A stretch of 64,000 nucleotides of DNA from Hybos culiciformis (GCA_964007475.1 OZ023273.1:84083712-84147711); one strand, 5' to 3'. Shown: positions 30,565 to 42,800, numbered from the stretch's first letter. Notes: a model not told the origin generated them from the letters alone. A program made the numbers and translations.

Positions 30565-32280
30565 CAGAGCTGTAAAATTTCAAATACTTTTGTATTGAAT
30601 ACTAGTAATGAATAAAAAGTAATTATATTTTAAAAGTAATCATTACTTTTTTCAAAAAGGAATTGAATTTGAAAAAGGAATGAATAAAAAGTAATCGAAT
30701 TTTGAAAGGAATGAATATTTTTTCTAAAAGGAATTGGATTTTAAAAAGGAATGAATAAAAAGTAATCGAATTTTGAAAGGAATGAATATTTTTTCAAAAA
30801 GGAATTGAATTTTAAAAAGGAATGAATAAAAAGTAATCGGATTTTGAAAGGAATGAATAAATAGTAATTCATATTTTTTTGTATATTTTTCTTTAAAAGC
30901 ATATTTTTCCAAAAAAAAATATAAATTTCCATATTAATTAGTTGAAAAATATTTAAGTTGAAAAAAAAAAAAGCAATAAAAATGTTAAAACAAATGTATT
31001 TCTTTCCCTATTTTTAATAATATAATAAAAATATATAAATAATACAATTAATTCTGATTTTAACATAGGATTTTTTGTTAAATTTTAATTTAATTAAGAT
31101 ATTTGCAAATTTTGAACAACTTCAAAATTTGTTTTAAGTAAAATTAATTCAGCGAAATTTTTATCAGAAAGAGTTTGCCTTTTTGTTGTATTCACCATTC
31201 CCACAAAGGAAAAAAGTCTTTCCACAGGTGCAGAAGATGCGGTAATGGAGTATTAAATTTAAGGAAAATTCCTTGATTGTTGGATATTTCTTCAGGATGT
31301 CAAAAGAAACTTCGCCGTCTTGTTGTTAATTCTCAAAAATCACTTTAAGACAATGACTTAAATAGCTTTTAATATTAAATATACAGTTTATAATGCAACG
31401 ATAAACTTTAGAAACTAAAAATGCTGTGGAAAATTATAGCACCACCCCGCACCCGTTGATATTGTTATTTTTTTACATTTTTTGTGTAAAGTTTTACTTT
31501 TTTTTAAATTTATAGCGTTCCTTGATATTACTTAGTACACTTCGAAACAATTGCATTACCCGAAAGTTTTTGGGGCAAGACATTAAAAAGGTAAAAGACT
31601 TTCTACAAATATTTTTGTTCTCAAAATTCAATTTAATACATACTTATTATAAATAACGAAAAAGAATGTTGAATATTTAGCGGTGCTATTAATTAATATG
31701 CACAGCAGTATATCATTCATCACAATTAAAATTAGATCCATTCATATAAAATAACAAGATTTCTTTGCTCCATATGCATAGGAAAAAATCTAGGTGAAGA
31801 AAAAAAAACTCATCGGACGAACGAACTGTACACTAATAAACATTCGTTCAATTCGTTCAACGGATTTCAACGCTTTTTTTGATAAGTGTTAATTTTTTAT
31901 ACTTTATATGAGTATTTTTGAATAAATATTCATTACTTTTAAAATTACATTACTTTTTATTCATTCCTTTTTAAAATTAAATTCCTTTTTGAAAAAAAAT
32001 TCATTCCTTTCAAAATTCGATTACTTTTTATTCATTCCTTTTTAAAATCCAATTCCTTTTAGAAAAAATATTCATTCCTTTCAAAATTCGATTACTTTTT
32101 ATTCATTCCTTTTTCAAATTCAATTCCTTTTTGAAAAATTATTCATTCCTTTCAAAATTAGATTACTTTTTATTCATTACTTTTTCAAATTCAATTCCTT
32201 TTTGAAAAAAGTAATGATTACTTTTAAAATATAATTACTTTTTATTTTTATTTGAAAATATTTGAATATTTACAGCTCTG
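30565..32280 (-). mobile_element. hAT element with long repeat arms, TSD AACATGAA
   Basis: The ends CAGAGCTGTAAA are inverted and flanked by the 8-bp repeats AACATGAA (30557-30564 and 32281-32288). The subterminal arms (30600-30870 and 31910-32240) are tandem repeats of about 50 bp built on AAAAGGAATGAATAAAAAGT and AATCGAATTTTGAAAGGAAT, arranged as inverted arms. A C-terminal transposase remnant lies in the middle. It is nested in the element 24874-32460. Confidence 0.9.
31090..31245 (-). pseudogene. hAT transposase C-terminal (dimerisation) remnant
   Basis: On the minus strand ASSAPVERLFSFVGMVNTTK and then RQTLSDKNFAELILLKTN match the conserved hAT C-terminal motif (usual SAxVERlFS...R..L......L..LK.N). 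This is the hobo/Ac-like form, distinct from the ZMYM1-like remnants at 13.6 and 62.8 kb. The rest of the transposase is missing or unrecognisable. Confidence 0.75.
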
Positions 32281-32659
32281 AACATGAAATATGACGCATT
32301 AAAAGATATGCCCTTATAAAATTAATGAAGTATATGATCTTAGCAGATTTAACCAAATTAAATGTCAAATCGGATTTTTTTCTAGGACAGGAATTTTTTT
32401 GGCTTGTAGAAAAGGGAGATTCTACGTACAAGACGAAAATACTTATGGAACGCACTCTAAATCAATACAAATTGAGATAACCAAATCGTCGATCGAGAAT
32501 TTAAGTGCTACATTTGCAAAAACCACTTTTTTGGGAATCAGCAAAACAAGTTAAAACCATTATATTTTCATTGTGTTATGGATTTTGTTCACTGTTTTTG
32601 TTTTTTTTTGTTAAGACTCACTAAAATTATAGTAATTTAAAAAAAAATTGAAATAACAG

Positions 32660-33145
32660 TAGTGCTTCACCCTTAAAAAAATTTAAAAATTTCAAATTCT
32701 GAATTTCAAATTCCTAATGTATTTTGTTAGTGTAATTTAATGTCAAAAAAAAGTTTTCGGGTGAACACTTTTTTTCACTTTTTTTTCATAAATTTCAAAT
32801 ATTAACAAAGGTGCCAGAGTAGGATTTTCTTTCCCTAAATTTAGAGGATTTTATTATATCGTGGAAAAATTATGAACAAAAAATTATTGTACAAGAAAAA
32901 TCTCAAGAAATTTGGGGAATTTTTTTCATCTGGCATGTATTTTTTTTTCTATTTGACAATTAGAATGACAGAACTTGAATTTCAAATTTTTTTTTGTTGT
33001 TGTGAATTTCAAATACACGCTCTGAGGCGTGTATTTGAAATTCACAACAACAAAAAAAAATTTGAAATTTTACACTAACAAAATACATTAGGAATTTGAA
33101 ATTTAGAATTTGAAATTTTTAAATTTTTTTAAGGGTGAAGCACTA
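32660..33145. mobile_element. MITE with TAGTGCTTCACCCTT ends
   Basis: About 80-bp inverted arms start TAGTGCTTCACCCTTAAAAA on both sides and include TACACTAACAAAATACATTA. Part of the interior (TTAGTGTAATTTAATGTC) recurs inverted at about 42385-42420. A second, shorter palindrome lies at 32977-33070. Confidence 0.8.
32977..33070. repeat. Perfect or near-perfect 43-bp-arm palindrome
   Basis: Arms 32977-33020 and 33027-33070, centred on TCTGAG, include GTGAATTTCAAATACACGC and its complement. The palindrome lies within the MITE 32660-33145. Confidence 0.8.
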
Positions 33146-35033
33146 GTATCTTTTCAATCTTTTTTTTTCAATTTAAAATTGAAAATTTTTCCATATATGT
33201 GCCACATACCATACATCACTGATGCCCAAGCCTATGCTCGCGAGCAAAATTTTTTTTTTTTATACTCAAATGCATAGGAATAAAAAAATGTGTAATCATT
33301 TTCAATGTAAAAAAAAAAATCGTATACTCGCATATAAAATCGTATACTCATTTCATTATTTCGTATGCTCACTTTGATTCACAAAAAAAAAAAAAAAAAT
33401 TTTTTTTCTTTTTATTTCTAGTTTTTTTAAATACACTGTTAAAAATATAAACTTTATATTTCTTACTCTTTTAGACTGGAGGGTCTTTTAAACAATTTTA
33501 TTTTATTTTTTTTAAATCCCGAAGGAATCACTTTTTATATAAAATATTGTTAGAGTACGATTTAAATCAATTGACTGTTGAGTTTTTATGAAAGGGTCAA
33601 ATTTTAATAAATTTTTAAATCAAGCTTTTTTCTTCAATCATTTCTCCTTAATTTTATATCTCTATCCCTTTCTGGCTTATACAAATTTCTGTATTAAGTA
33701 AAACAAAAAACTGACAGAAAAATCTTTTGTTTTAAATGGAAAAGGAAAGCTTTTAAAAAAAATTTGTCAGCTGATGTGAATCGTAATATATATGCTTAAG
33801 AAGCATTTTTGAAATTAAATTGCGTTTGCTAAATCTTCTAATTATTTAAAATTAAAATTAAATCAATAAAAAAAAATAAAAATTAAAAGAAATAACCAAA
33901 CCAATTATTATTTTAGGATTGAATTAAAACTGATTAATAAAACGTAATTTTATTCAAAAAACATACAACACACAATTTAGTTTTCTTAATATTGTCTTTA
34001 GAAATAATTTTTTTACAGTGAATGTTTTTTAAATAAAAATTGGGTTGGTGTGATATGAAAAAAACCTTAGTATTTTCTATATGCTCTAAATTAGTTCTAA
34101 TTTGGGCTTCGCTGCCATACATTATACGGATTATTTTTATCAAAAATGTATGGTAAGTGGCATTAAGTTTTTGTTATGTATCATTTAAGAATTGAGCGCG
34201 TTTTCATACAAAATTAGCAAAAGTTATGATTTATTATTTTTATGTTTATTCTATAGAAGGGAATTTTTTTTTATATGTAAATGGCATTTAAAAAAATTTG
34301 TTGAAAAAAAACAAAATATAGGAATATGTAGCATTTAGTGATTAAAAATACATGGCGGATTATTTTATGGCAGATAAGAACTGATAGATAAGCTTCAAAG
34401 TTGCGTATGCAGCAAGTTAGCTCTCTGTAACTTTTGATTGGAATGAGATAGGACAGCCCCGACAACAGCAATCGAAAGATAATTTTTTTTTCTATTGTTA
34501 TGACAGTAACTCAAAAACGCCAAAAATGCGTATGTAGCCCTTAAATTCTCGACCGACGAAGTTCTTTATTAAAATATTTCTTTTTTGAATTTTGCACTAA
34601 ACTGAGTACATTTTAAATTTAAATGAAGAAATTTAGAAAAGCCAGTAGAAAAAAATTAAAAACAATAATTTCGAAAAACATATACGAAGTTGGCTGTGTG
34701 TTCTGAATAGTTGACTTTTAGAACTAAAAGTAGGCGATCATTTAAATTTAAAAATAAAAAAGGCGGGACTTTTCATGCAGTAGTATACAAAATCAAACAT
34801 TTCTATATTAACTTTATGATTTTTTTATTGTATCAAATAATGTACTAATATTTTAAATCGATATTTTCGATACTTTTTCGCAAAATTGTCGCATCAAAAA
34901 ATTTTGAATATTGCGTTAAAACAAATATCTTTTGAAATTATCAAGGGCTCGCGTATTTTTTAAAGTTTATCAGAGGGCTCGCAAATTTTTTTTAAGCCCG
35001 TGGAGCCCCCTTCAGCTCAGCACTGAATACGGG

Positions 35034-37199
35034 TGTGACGTTGAAGCGGTACGTATTTGGAGTGTAAATACTTGAAGGAGAGGAAGTAGGGCTTTTACTT
35101 CCAGGGAAAACGTATCTATTCCAACAAAGTATTTATAGAAAATGGAAAGTGCAGCATTGCGACGGTGATTAAGTGATGGTAATGAGCTGGTGGTTTGATG
35201 ATTGTTTATCAATCTAATAGCCCTTCTCTGAACTTTGTCCCCAGGTACTCAAGATGGGTTTTAGGAGCACCAGCCCATATATGTGAATTATATTCTAATT
35301 TCGGTCGTATGTAGAATTTGTAAATGTTTAATAGATTAGAGGGGGAAAAGTATTGTTTACATCTTTTAAGAAAACCAAGACATTTTGCGGCGTTTTTTGC
35401 CGTTTCGAAAATACGAACTTTCCAGCTCAGATCTGAAGTTATTTTCGAGCCTAAAATATCAAGGTTTCCAGATTTACCAATACTTTCATCTTAAAAAGAA
35501 ATTTGGCGATCAAAAGTTGACAGCTTTCTAGAAATAAGCCAGCATTGAGTTTTCGATGCGTTAAACTCAACTCTGTTGAGAAGACCCTATTGTTAAATTT
35601 TGGAAAGCTCGTGATTTATCATACTTTGCAGGAAATTGCGTTTAGTATAACAGCATTCGAAAATGCGGATTAATAAAATCGTAGCATGCTACCAAGTTAC
35701 TGTCGTCGGCGAAGCTGTGGATGGGGTTGAGTGTTGATTGCAGAAGATCATTAAAGAAAATTGAAAAAAATAAATAAAAATAAAAAAATAAATAAACAAA
35801 GGCTGATCCAAGACCAATTGATTTGACTTTAGAAATCAGGGCCGAGTGCCACACTAGATCAAAAGCCTTAGCTATATCCAAAGCAACAACACAAGCCTTA
35901 CCGGAGTTGTGAAGACTGGCGTTGAGCCATCAGGTCATCAGGTCACCAGTCGATCGATTCGTACGAAAACTATATTGCTGGTCACTTAGCAATTTGTTGC
36001 AATCAAGGTATTTTTTGATTTTATTGTTAATATGTTTCTGACTGAGGCTCAAATTTCTGCAATTATTCTTGAAACTGGTTCGAATCTTGTTAACAATTTA
36101 ATTTGAAGTAAATACTGTAATTCGGCTTATTAATTTTTTGAATAAAACAATCTTTAATTTTCGACGTATATAATTTTTAATTTTAATTGTTTCTTCTTTG
36201 AATTACAAAACTCTAATTATGAAAAATGACGCTACTTTTTACGTTAATTTTAAATGGCAAAGCTTTTAATTATTGACAAAGACAGCTATACAAAAAAATG
36301 AGACGTACATAGCAAATTAAAAACAAATTCTTTTCAGTAAACAAATAATATAAACAAAGTGAATAAACAAACTATTTCCAAATTGTTCCGCTTCCAACAA
36401 GGGATTTCATTACTTTGGAAAGAATAGAAGTAAGCGCAGTTGGCCTGTAGTTAGAGGGATCGCATTTATCTCCTTTTTTTGGAATAGGCTGAACATGCAC
36501 AACTTTACACTTGGTGGGGTAAGCTCCAAGCGAGTATGAAAGGTAGAAAAGGTTGCGCAGAGTTTTAGCTAGAACAGAGGCAGTATGTTTTAGGACCACA
36601 GCCGGAATACCATCAGGGCCAGTTGACTTTTTCACATTCAGATTTTTGAAAACTTTTAAAACAGCACGTTGCCTAAAGTAAACTCTTCTAAAAGAAGGTA
36701 GATTTTGAGCTGAAGCTGCGAGTCCGATATAATCCGGTCACCATCTATTTGGCTAAAAAGTTTTGCAAACAAATAAGCCTTCCCAACCGAATCTGATATA
36801 ATCCAGTCACCATCTACAAGGGGAGGAAAAGATGTAGGCGAGCAAAAGTTCTGTTGTGCATTTTTAGCGAAGCTCCAAAAGCTTCTGCTATTTTTAGGAA
36901 GGTTTAAAAGTTCTTGATGCTTGCTTCCTCTGGATAAACAAAGCCTTTTGCTGACAACAAATTTTACTGTATCTGTCCCTGACCTCTCGCCAGTGCTTCA
37001 GTGAACTTAAAGAATTGTTATGTTTATACTCACGAATAGCATTATCTCTAGCGGCTATGGCCTTTGCACAGGTGTCATTGAACCACGGATTTTTAGTATT
37101 CATTTTATTTTGCACTTTTTTATGAGGAATGAAAAGTTTCATTCCTAGCAGAATACTTTCAGTAATGACAGCCGTGCAAAGGTCAACATCCTTCTCCAA
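35034..37199 (-). pseudogene. Non-LTR retrotransposon ORF2 (Jockey/CR1-like), decayed
   Basis: Minus-strand fragments of an ORF2 protein, 5' to 3': the linker upstream of RT with PWFNDTCAKAIAARDNAI (36894-37199); RT start STGPDGIPAVVLKH and PIPKKGDKCDPSNYRP (36372-36660); then an AT-rich insertion of about 280 bp (36090-36371); RT palm ALDIAKAFDLVWH (about 35870) and catalytic FADDSN (about 35705); and the thumb/C-terminal part KFYIRPKLEYNSHIWAGAP (about 35270). Stops, frameshifts and a TA-rich insertion near 35780 disable it. The C-terminal tip is 10.5 kb away at 24340-24510, separated by the hAT. The endonuclease domain is not seen. Confidence 0.85.
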
Positions 37200-37346
37200 G
37201 AAGATTTCTTGTACCTACCGAAATTATGAAATGTTTTTATTACAAATATTACTCAGTATACAAAAAGTGTACAAAATGTACTAAATTACAATTAAAAATT
37301 TCTAGCCCATATTGTGAAAGAACATGAAAAAAAAGTTGTTAGGGCA

Positions 37347-37469
37347 CTTTTTTAATTTGCGCCCAGCTAACCGAAAAGTATAATAGCTCTGTTTAACTGG
37401 ACCGTCCGTCGCGTCCAGTTAAACAGAGCTATTATACTTTTTGGTTAGCCGGGCGCAAATTAAAAAAAG
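37347..37469. repeat. Hairpin, about 55-bp arms
   Basis: Left arm (about 37347-37401) and right arm (about 37414-37469) are complementary with two or three mismatches; they include AGTATAATAGCTCTGTTTAA. The loop is GC-rich (CGTCCGTCGC). A direct repeat AAAAAAAGTTGTTA lies on both sides, which may be a target duplication. Confidence 0.75.
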
Positions 37470-37474
37470 TTGTT

Positions 37475-37715
37475 AATTTTCTAAATAAAAATTAGTGAAT
37501 AAAATTTAATCAAAAATAATTAAAAAATTCTATAAGTGAATTAATTAATTTAAAATTAAAATTCGAAAAATAAAAATTACAAAAAAAAAAAAAATTATTT
37601 TATTTTTAAGTTTTTTTGAGCCATTTTGTTTTTTCTTTTTTTAATTATTCAAACGTACATGCCAACCGATAATTTTTTGACGTAATCATAACATATCAGG
37701 ACATATTCATATGAT
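37475..37715. repeat. Dispersed repeat, inverted copy of 20090-20360
   Basis: Reverse-oriented copy of the block at 20090-20360, with the same segments (GTACATGCCAACCGATAATT, CATAACATATCAGGAC) and small indels. Confidence 0.7.
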
Positions 37716-37859
37716 TTTGACTATTTTTTCTATTTCAAGGGGTTTTTAGAAAAGTTTCCTTGCTTCGAATAATAATAAAAGAAAACATTTTTGGTTCATA
37801 TTATTTTATTACAACAAATAGAGAAAAAAATGAATCCAATGGTTTTTTTATAAGATTTT

Positions 37860-38520
37860 TATTGTGAGCAGAATATAATTGAAATAAAAGGAGATGTTAA
37901 ATATAGGAGAATATAACAAAACATTAAAATTTTTCGATTTGCTAGTTGTAGAAACTTGTAGGCGTTGTGGATTTATATTTTCTTTTTGAGATGCATGTAG
38001 CCTAAAAAATTAATATATATTAATATATTATTATATACCAATCAGAGTTAATTTTTGAAGTATCTTTGTTTTCCGTCTCAATAGAATTATTGTTTTCGTC
38101 AGCGATGTTATAAAACAATGTTACGACATTTTCACTTAAATATTTAAGAAATTAATATATTTTTTCAATAATATTAGATGCTTGCGCTTACCTTTCCAGA
38201 GAACCTAATCTTGGGAATATTGTTGGTAAAGAGTTTTCTCGTAGAGTTGTAGAACTAAACGAAAATGTTTTCTTAAAACAAGCATCCTCAAAATGGTTGG
38301 TACATAGAACATAATTATTTTTCACAATGCTTGTTATTTAGAATTTTAATATTAAATATTCAATGTTTTTTTAGGGATATATTCATCGGAAACCTTTAAT
38401 TCAAATGTTATGAATAAATCTTGTAAAGAATACAGATTAAAAATTTACAATTTACCTATAAAAAGATAATTTGCATCCCTTTTTGTAAACGGATTTGCAC
38501 CCTTCAATACAACATTTCAT
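37860..38520 (-). pseudogene. Broken THAP-domain gene
   Basis: Minus strand. Exon 38456-38520 starts with ATG and encodes the THAP N-terminus CCIEGCKSVYKKGCKLSFYR. The next exon (from 38393) continues in exact phase with FPMNISLKKH, then hits TGA where THAP proteins usually have tryptophan. After a frameshift the second half reads YVLCTNHFEDACF...LPTIFPR (38192-38330), giving the C2-CH zinc ligands and the terminal PTIF-like motif of THAP domains. Further exons 38039-38134 (acidic, ADENNNSIETENKD) and from 38001 downward (QKENINPQRLQVSTTSKSK) keep compatible phases with GT..AG borders. One stop and one frameshift in the zinc finger make it a pseudogene unless the assembly is wrong. Confidence 0.7.
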
Positions 38521-38908
38521 TTTTATAGAATATTTTTTTTATAGAATTTTCTTTTTAATTTTCTTAAAAAATTTTTTTTTTTTGAATGAAACAGAAATCA
38601 ACGGAAACTAATACAGAAAAAGCAAAAATTTGAAAAACATATGTTTTTGAAAATTACAGAATTTGAGAACCATAATTAAAAGTATAGATTTATTATGTAT
38701 ATTGGTAAGCCTGATTTAACTCGCATAAAATGCCTGATTTACACAATGGCTAAATTTGTAATCTTTTAATTTTTTCTAGTCAAACTAGAACGAGAAAGCG
38801 ATAAATAAACAACAACAACAAACATGTGAAAGAAGTAGACAGAAATTTAATAATTTTTTTCCTTTTATAGCAGAAAACATGAACAAATTTTATAGCAAAT
38901 TTACGTGC

Positions 38909-39435
38909 GGGTTACACTTGCTGAAAAAAACATCATGATTATGATTTTTTTTAATGTAGTGTGAAATTTTTATGAGTCAAAAATCATACTGGCTTGGACT
39001 TCATGTTCCAGAGGCATTCGTGCTCCCTGTATAAATTTATAAATTTTAATATTTCTTCCTTATAAAATTTTTTCGACATGTTTTTTCTATTTTCTCTCTT
39101 TTTACTAAGTTCTTAGTTTTTATAAACTTCACCTTTTTCAATAAAATATCTTGTTTTTTAAAGTAAGTTATTTTATTTATTTAATAAATAATTCACATAA
39201 ATTTTTTTAAATTTCAACATTCAAATTCAAATCCCGTAATAACAAACCGCTTTTATTATTGTTGTTTGCGCTTTCAAAAGTTTACTTTTTTCTTTGGCAG
39301 CCAAAAATTTTCCTTTTGACAGAAAAAAATCAACACTGATTTTTTTTAAGCATGATTTTTCATCATGATTATTTCTTGATTTTTTTTCACACAAAATTTC
39401 GCACATACATTCAAAAAAAATCATGAGTGTAACCC
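38909..39435. mobile_element. MITE with GGGTTACACT ends
   Basis: The left end GGGTTACACTTGCTG and the inverted right end GGGTTACACTCATGATTTTT share a 10-bp terminus, followed by ATCATGAT-type repeats at both sides (38930-38945 and 39352-39370). No coding capacity. Confidence 0.6.
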
Positions 39436-39446
39436 CCAGGTTATAC

Positions 39447-39807
39447 CTTGTTCGCACTTCAACATTTATCCGGATAAATAAGTGGAAATTTCCACTTTCT
39501 AAAACTACCGTTCGCACTTGAGAAGTAGAAAAAATTTGGCAGTTCTAAAAAAAATTTAAATGAATTTATTTTTTTTTGTTATGAATTTTCAAAAATCTGA
39601 AGTTCAAAAATAATTTTAAAATTAAATTTCACTTTTTTTGATATTTTGACACCAAATAAACGGTGCCAACCGTACCAAATCTATCAAAAAGTAGCTCAAA
39701 GGAACTAGCTAAGTGTAAAAATAACTGGAAAAAATTTTTGTATGATAATATCCACAAAGTTTCCGGAAAAATCGAAATATCCGGAAAAATATTGAAGTGC
39801 GAACAAG
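39447..39807. mobile_element. MITE of the CTTGTTCGCACTTCAA family, uninterrupted copy
   Basis: Terminal inverted repeats CTTGTTCGCACTTCAA at both ends (361 bp), continuing toward TTTATCCGG / CCGGAAAAATA. It is homologous along its length to 16307-17663 without the palindromic array, so it serves as the empty-site reference for that insertion. Confidence 0.85.
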
Positions 39808-39809
39808 AC

Positions 39810-42800
39810 TTTAGAAATACAATAATAATTTTTCAGAAACTATAAAATTCAAATTATAACATACATTTTTTTTACGCGCCTAGTAAAAAAAAGACGTAAA
39901 CTATAAAAAAAGATTACAAAAACTAGTTCATCTTTTTTTTTTTGCTATAAAAAAAGATTACAAAAAAAGACACCAAAAAAAAAAAAAGATGACTCTGTTC
40001 GTACTGCTCTAACTTATTAGTTTTTGTATCTTCTGTCCTGTTTTGTTTTGGGATCTTTTTTTTTTGCCATTTTTAGCCATTTACACAATCAAGCTTAACT
40101 CAACTTTAACCGGAAACATTTTTTTTACTGGGTTTGTTTTTACTTTTAAATGTGTAAGCACCAAACATATATTTCAGGGTTATTTTATGGCGTACATGTC
40201 GTGTGGTAGTTAGCGCAAGCAGCAGTTTTTTGATTGATTATTAAAATAAAATAATAAAAAAAAAAAAATTAATATATTATATTGGTTGGAAAACTGAAAA
40301 TTTAGCTCAAAAAAAATTGAAATTAAAATCAAAGTATTTAGAAAAAATAAGTTTTATATTTTTTAATTAATTATAAAATCAATTCAATTTTGAATTTAAT
40401 TAATTTCAGGTATATTTTAATTTAAATTTTTTTCTTCAAACAAATTAAAAAATTTTGTTTAAAAAGAAATAAAAAACTTGATACAAAAAAAAAATAAAAA
40501 TTTATCTGGTTTTGAATTTTTGATGAATGAAGAAAGAAACTATTTATTTCAATTCAACTAATTGTCAATGTTTTGTTTTGTGAGAAAATTTTATTAAGAA
40601 AATTGTTTTTTTTTTTTGTTTAATTTTGTTTTAAATTAAGAAAATTTAAATAATTTTTTAATAAGAATTTTATTTTATTGAGGAAATTTTTAGCTGCTCT
40701 CTGAAACCAAAATGGCCGCTTTTTGATTGATGCCTGCTGAAAAAAAAAATAAAAAATTTTCAATTTTCGTCGTCTCCCGGTGTGGAAATTATTTTTTGAA
40801 ATTTTTTTAGCAATTCAAATTTTAATGGAATTTATGGATAAACGAGCCTCCTCAAAATTTGAGTCCTTAAAAATTTCTGTGTTTTTGTTTTGCTTTCTTT
40901 TCTTTTTTTTTTTTTTGTTTTTTTTTTTAACAAAGGTATGAAATGAATATTTTCTGTGATGATGAGAATTGAAAAAAAAAAAATTTTAAATCACAGACAA
41001 AGAACCTTTTCTCAGTTTTATTTTATTTATTTTTTTTTTTTGTTTCCGATGTTCCTCTTTTGTAGATCTAGAGCTTGGTTGCTTTTTTTTTTGTTTTTTT
41101 TTCATATGTTGTAAAGTTTTGTGTGCATGTTGATAGTGGGTTAAGTAGGTAGTCTAGTGGAGCATTCAATTAAGGACAATTTAGGTACTCATATAAGGAC
41201 ATTTTACTTACCTACTTATTAGAATTTTGTCTTTTCCGAGAAATCAGATTATCTTTGATTTAAATTCGGGCTCAGGATAGTTAAAAAACAAATTCACAAC
41301 TGTAGGATAAAAATGATAATTATGGCTTACTGTAAAAAATTATTTCAAAATATAATACCTATTTCTAAAATTGACAAATTTGAACATAGAATATTTAAGC
41401 ATTAGAACAGAACATAACTTATTACTCGAAATACTCAAAAGAAAATTTCAAGTAATCGAGTACCCCAAAATCATCAAAAACTTTCGAGTGTCGAATAATC
41501 GTACTGATCCTCTACTCGTCTTCTATATCATGCTTAATCTAATCAAAGAAAAAAATCAAAAAACTATCCTTAAAAAAGTTTCACTTTATAAATTGATTAT
41601 TTTGCAAGAAAAAAGGTACATATTAGCTGCTTTGTTTCTCAAAAGAATATGACGGATTATTTTCCAAAAACAGTTTTATTTTTAATATTACCATTAAAGT
41701 AATGCAAAATTCCATAATAAATGACTAGAGGGCAACCTTTTGTAGGTTATCATCATTAAGCAATAACTTCTTAAGAGCCCTCGATGTGAAATTTTAAAAA
41801 ATTTTGCTGTTTCTTATTTTTGTCGTTTTTTTTTTTTTTGTTTTATTTTACAGAAAATAAATTAAATGAATTAAAGAAATTAAAGAAATTCGAAATTCCA
41901 CGTCACCAGCCCCGGAGAGTGATATTTTAGCTTTATTTCTTCGTTTGATTTTTTTGAAGTGAAACTTCTTTAGAGGCATTGTGATTGAGAGTGAAAAAAA
42001 TGTAAGTGTCAAAAATGTAACGTCGAGTGTCAAAAATGTAACGCCGAATGTCAAAAAAAAAGAAAAAAGAAAAAATTTATGTGTCAGCTGATGATAAAAC
42101 CGACAGCCGCTAGCAACTTAATGAAGCTTATCAGCGCAATAACCTACTCTATATTGGCTCAGAATTAAAGTCGAAAATACTTCTTTTTTTTTTCGATTGA
42201 AAGGGAAATTTATTTTAAACAATAATAAAAAAAATATTTCATTTATTAATTATTAGTGCTAATTTTCAAAAAGTTTTTGGAATACAAATATGTATTCTGA
42301 ATAAAAATGTTCCAATGCTCCTATTTTGTAGATCATTTATTTTTGATATTAATTTTTCTTAATGTAATTTTTTTAGTTTGTTAGTGTAATTTTTTTTTGA
42401 CATTAAATTACACTAATAAAATGCAGGAGGAACATGTTTATTACAATTACTTTTCGGAAGAAATACTAATGTCAAATTTTGCAGTCATATTTGAAAATGC
42501 TCTTTTAACTAAAACAGATTTTTTTTTGAAGTAATTTGTGATTGAGTTGTTAGTATAAATTATTTTTGCCATTAAATTCCGTTAATGCAATGCATGTAGA
42601 ATATTTTTATTCCAATTAATTTTCAGAAGAAGTACTAATACTTAAACATGAAATTTTTCAGGCATATTTAAAAAGTTATTTTAGGTTAAACTTTTCGGGC
42701 AACAAAAAGAAAACATGATTTAAGCCACGCTGCTGTTTTTTCATACATTATTGTCGCTAATAATATAGTTGTAACCGGAATTGTGTTTACAGCTTAAAAT

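Larger units (their letters stand above)
24874..32460. mobile_element. TIR element with GAGTGCGTTCCATAAGT ends
   Basis: The left end TTAGAGTGCGTTCCATAAGT (24874-24893) and its exact complement at 32441-32460 form a perfect 20-bp terminal inverted repeat. Inside are the MITE 25101-30198 with its Copia, and the hAT 30565-32280. Without those insertions the element is only about 760 bp. No clear TSD (flanks AATC and ATCA). A palindromic GGGAAATTTAAAATTTCCC near 25042 recurs inverted at 30002 within the nested MITE, so the two families share sequence. Confidence 0.75.
32486..34559. mobile_element. TIR element with TCGTCGRTCGAGAATTTAAG ends
   Basis: The left end TCGTCGATCGAGAATTTAAG and the inverted right end TCGTCGGTCGAGAATTTAAG form a good TIR of about 30 bp (continuing KGCTACATWYGC). 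The 2-kb interior is AT-rich, carries a nested MITE (32660-33145) and has no recognisable transposase. No clear TSD. It lies inside the 10.5-kb hAT. Confidence 0.65.
24519..35025. mobile_element. 10.5-kb hAT element splitting a non-LTR copy, TSD AATACGGG
   Basis: The left end CAGTGCTGAGCTG and the identical inverted right end (35013-35025) are flanked by identical 8-bp repeats AATACGGG (24511-24518 and 35026-35033), the hAT signature. The subterminal sequence GCGAGCCCTCTGATAA is also shared by both ends. Most of the length comes from later insertions: a long TIR element (24874-32460) with a MITE, a Copia and a second hAT inside it, and another TIR element (32486-34559). Only a short transposase-like zinc-finger remnant (24600-24816) remains of any coding part. 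Confidence 0.9.

Noticed and set aside
41371..41652. 93-codon plus-strand ORF
   Set aside because: It begins at a TTG rather than an ATG in this eukaryotic context, matches no family I recognise, and has no splice context.
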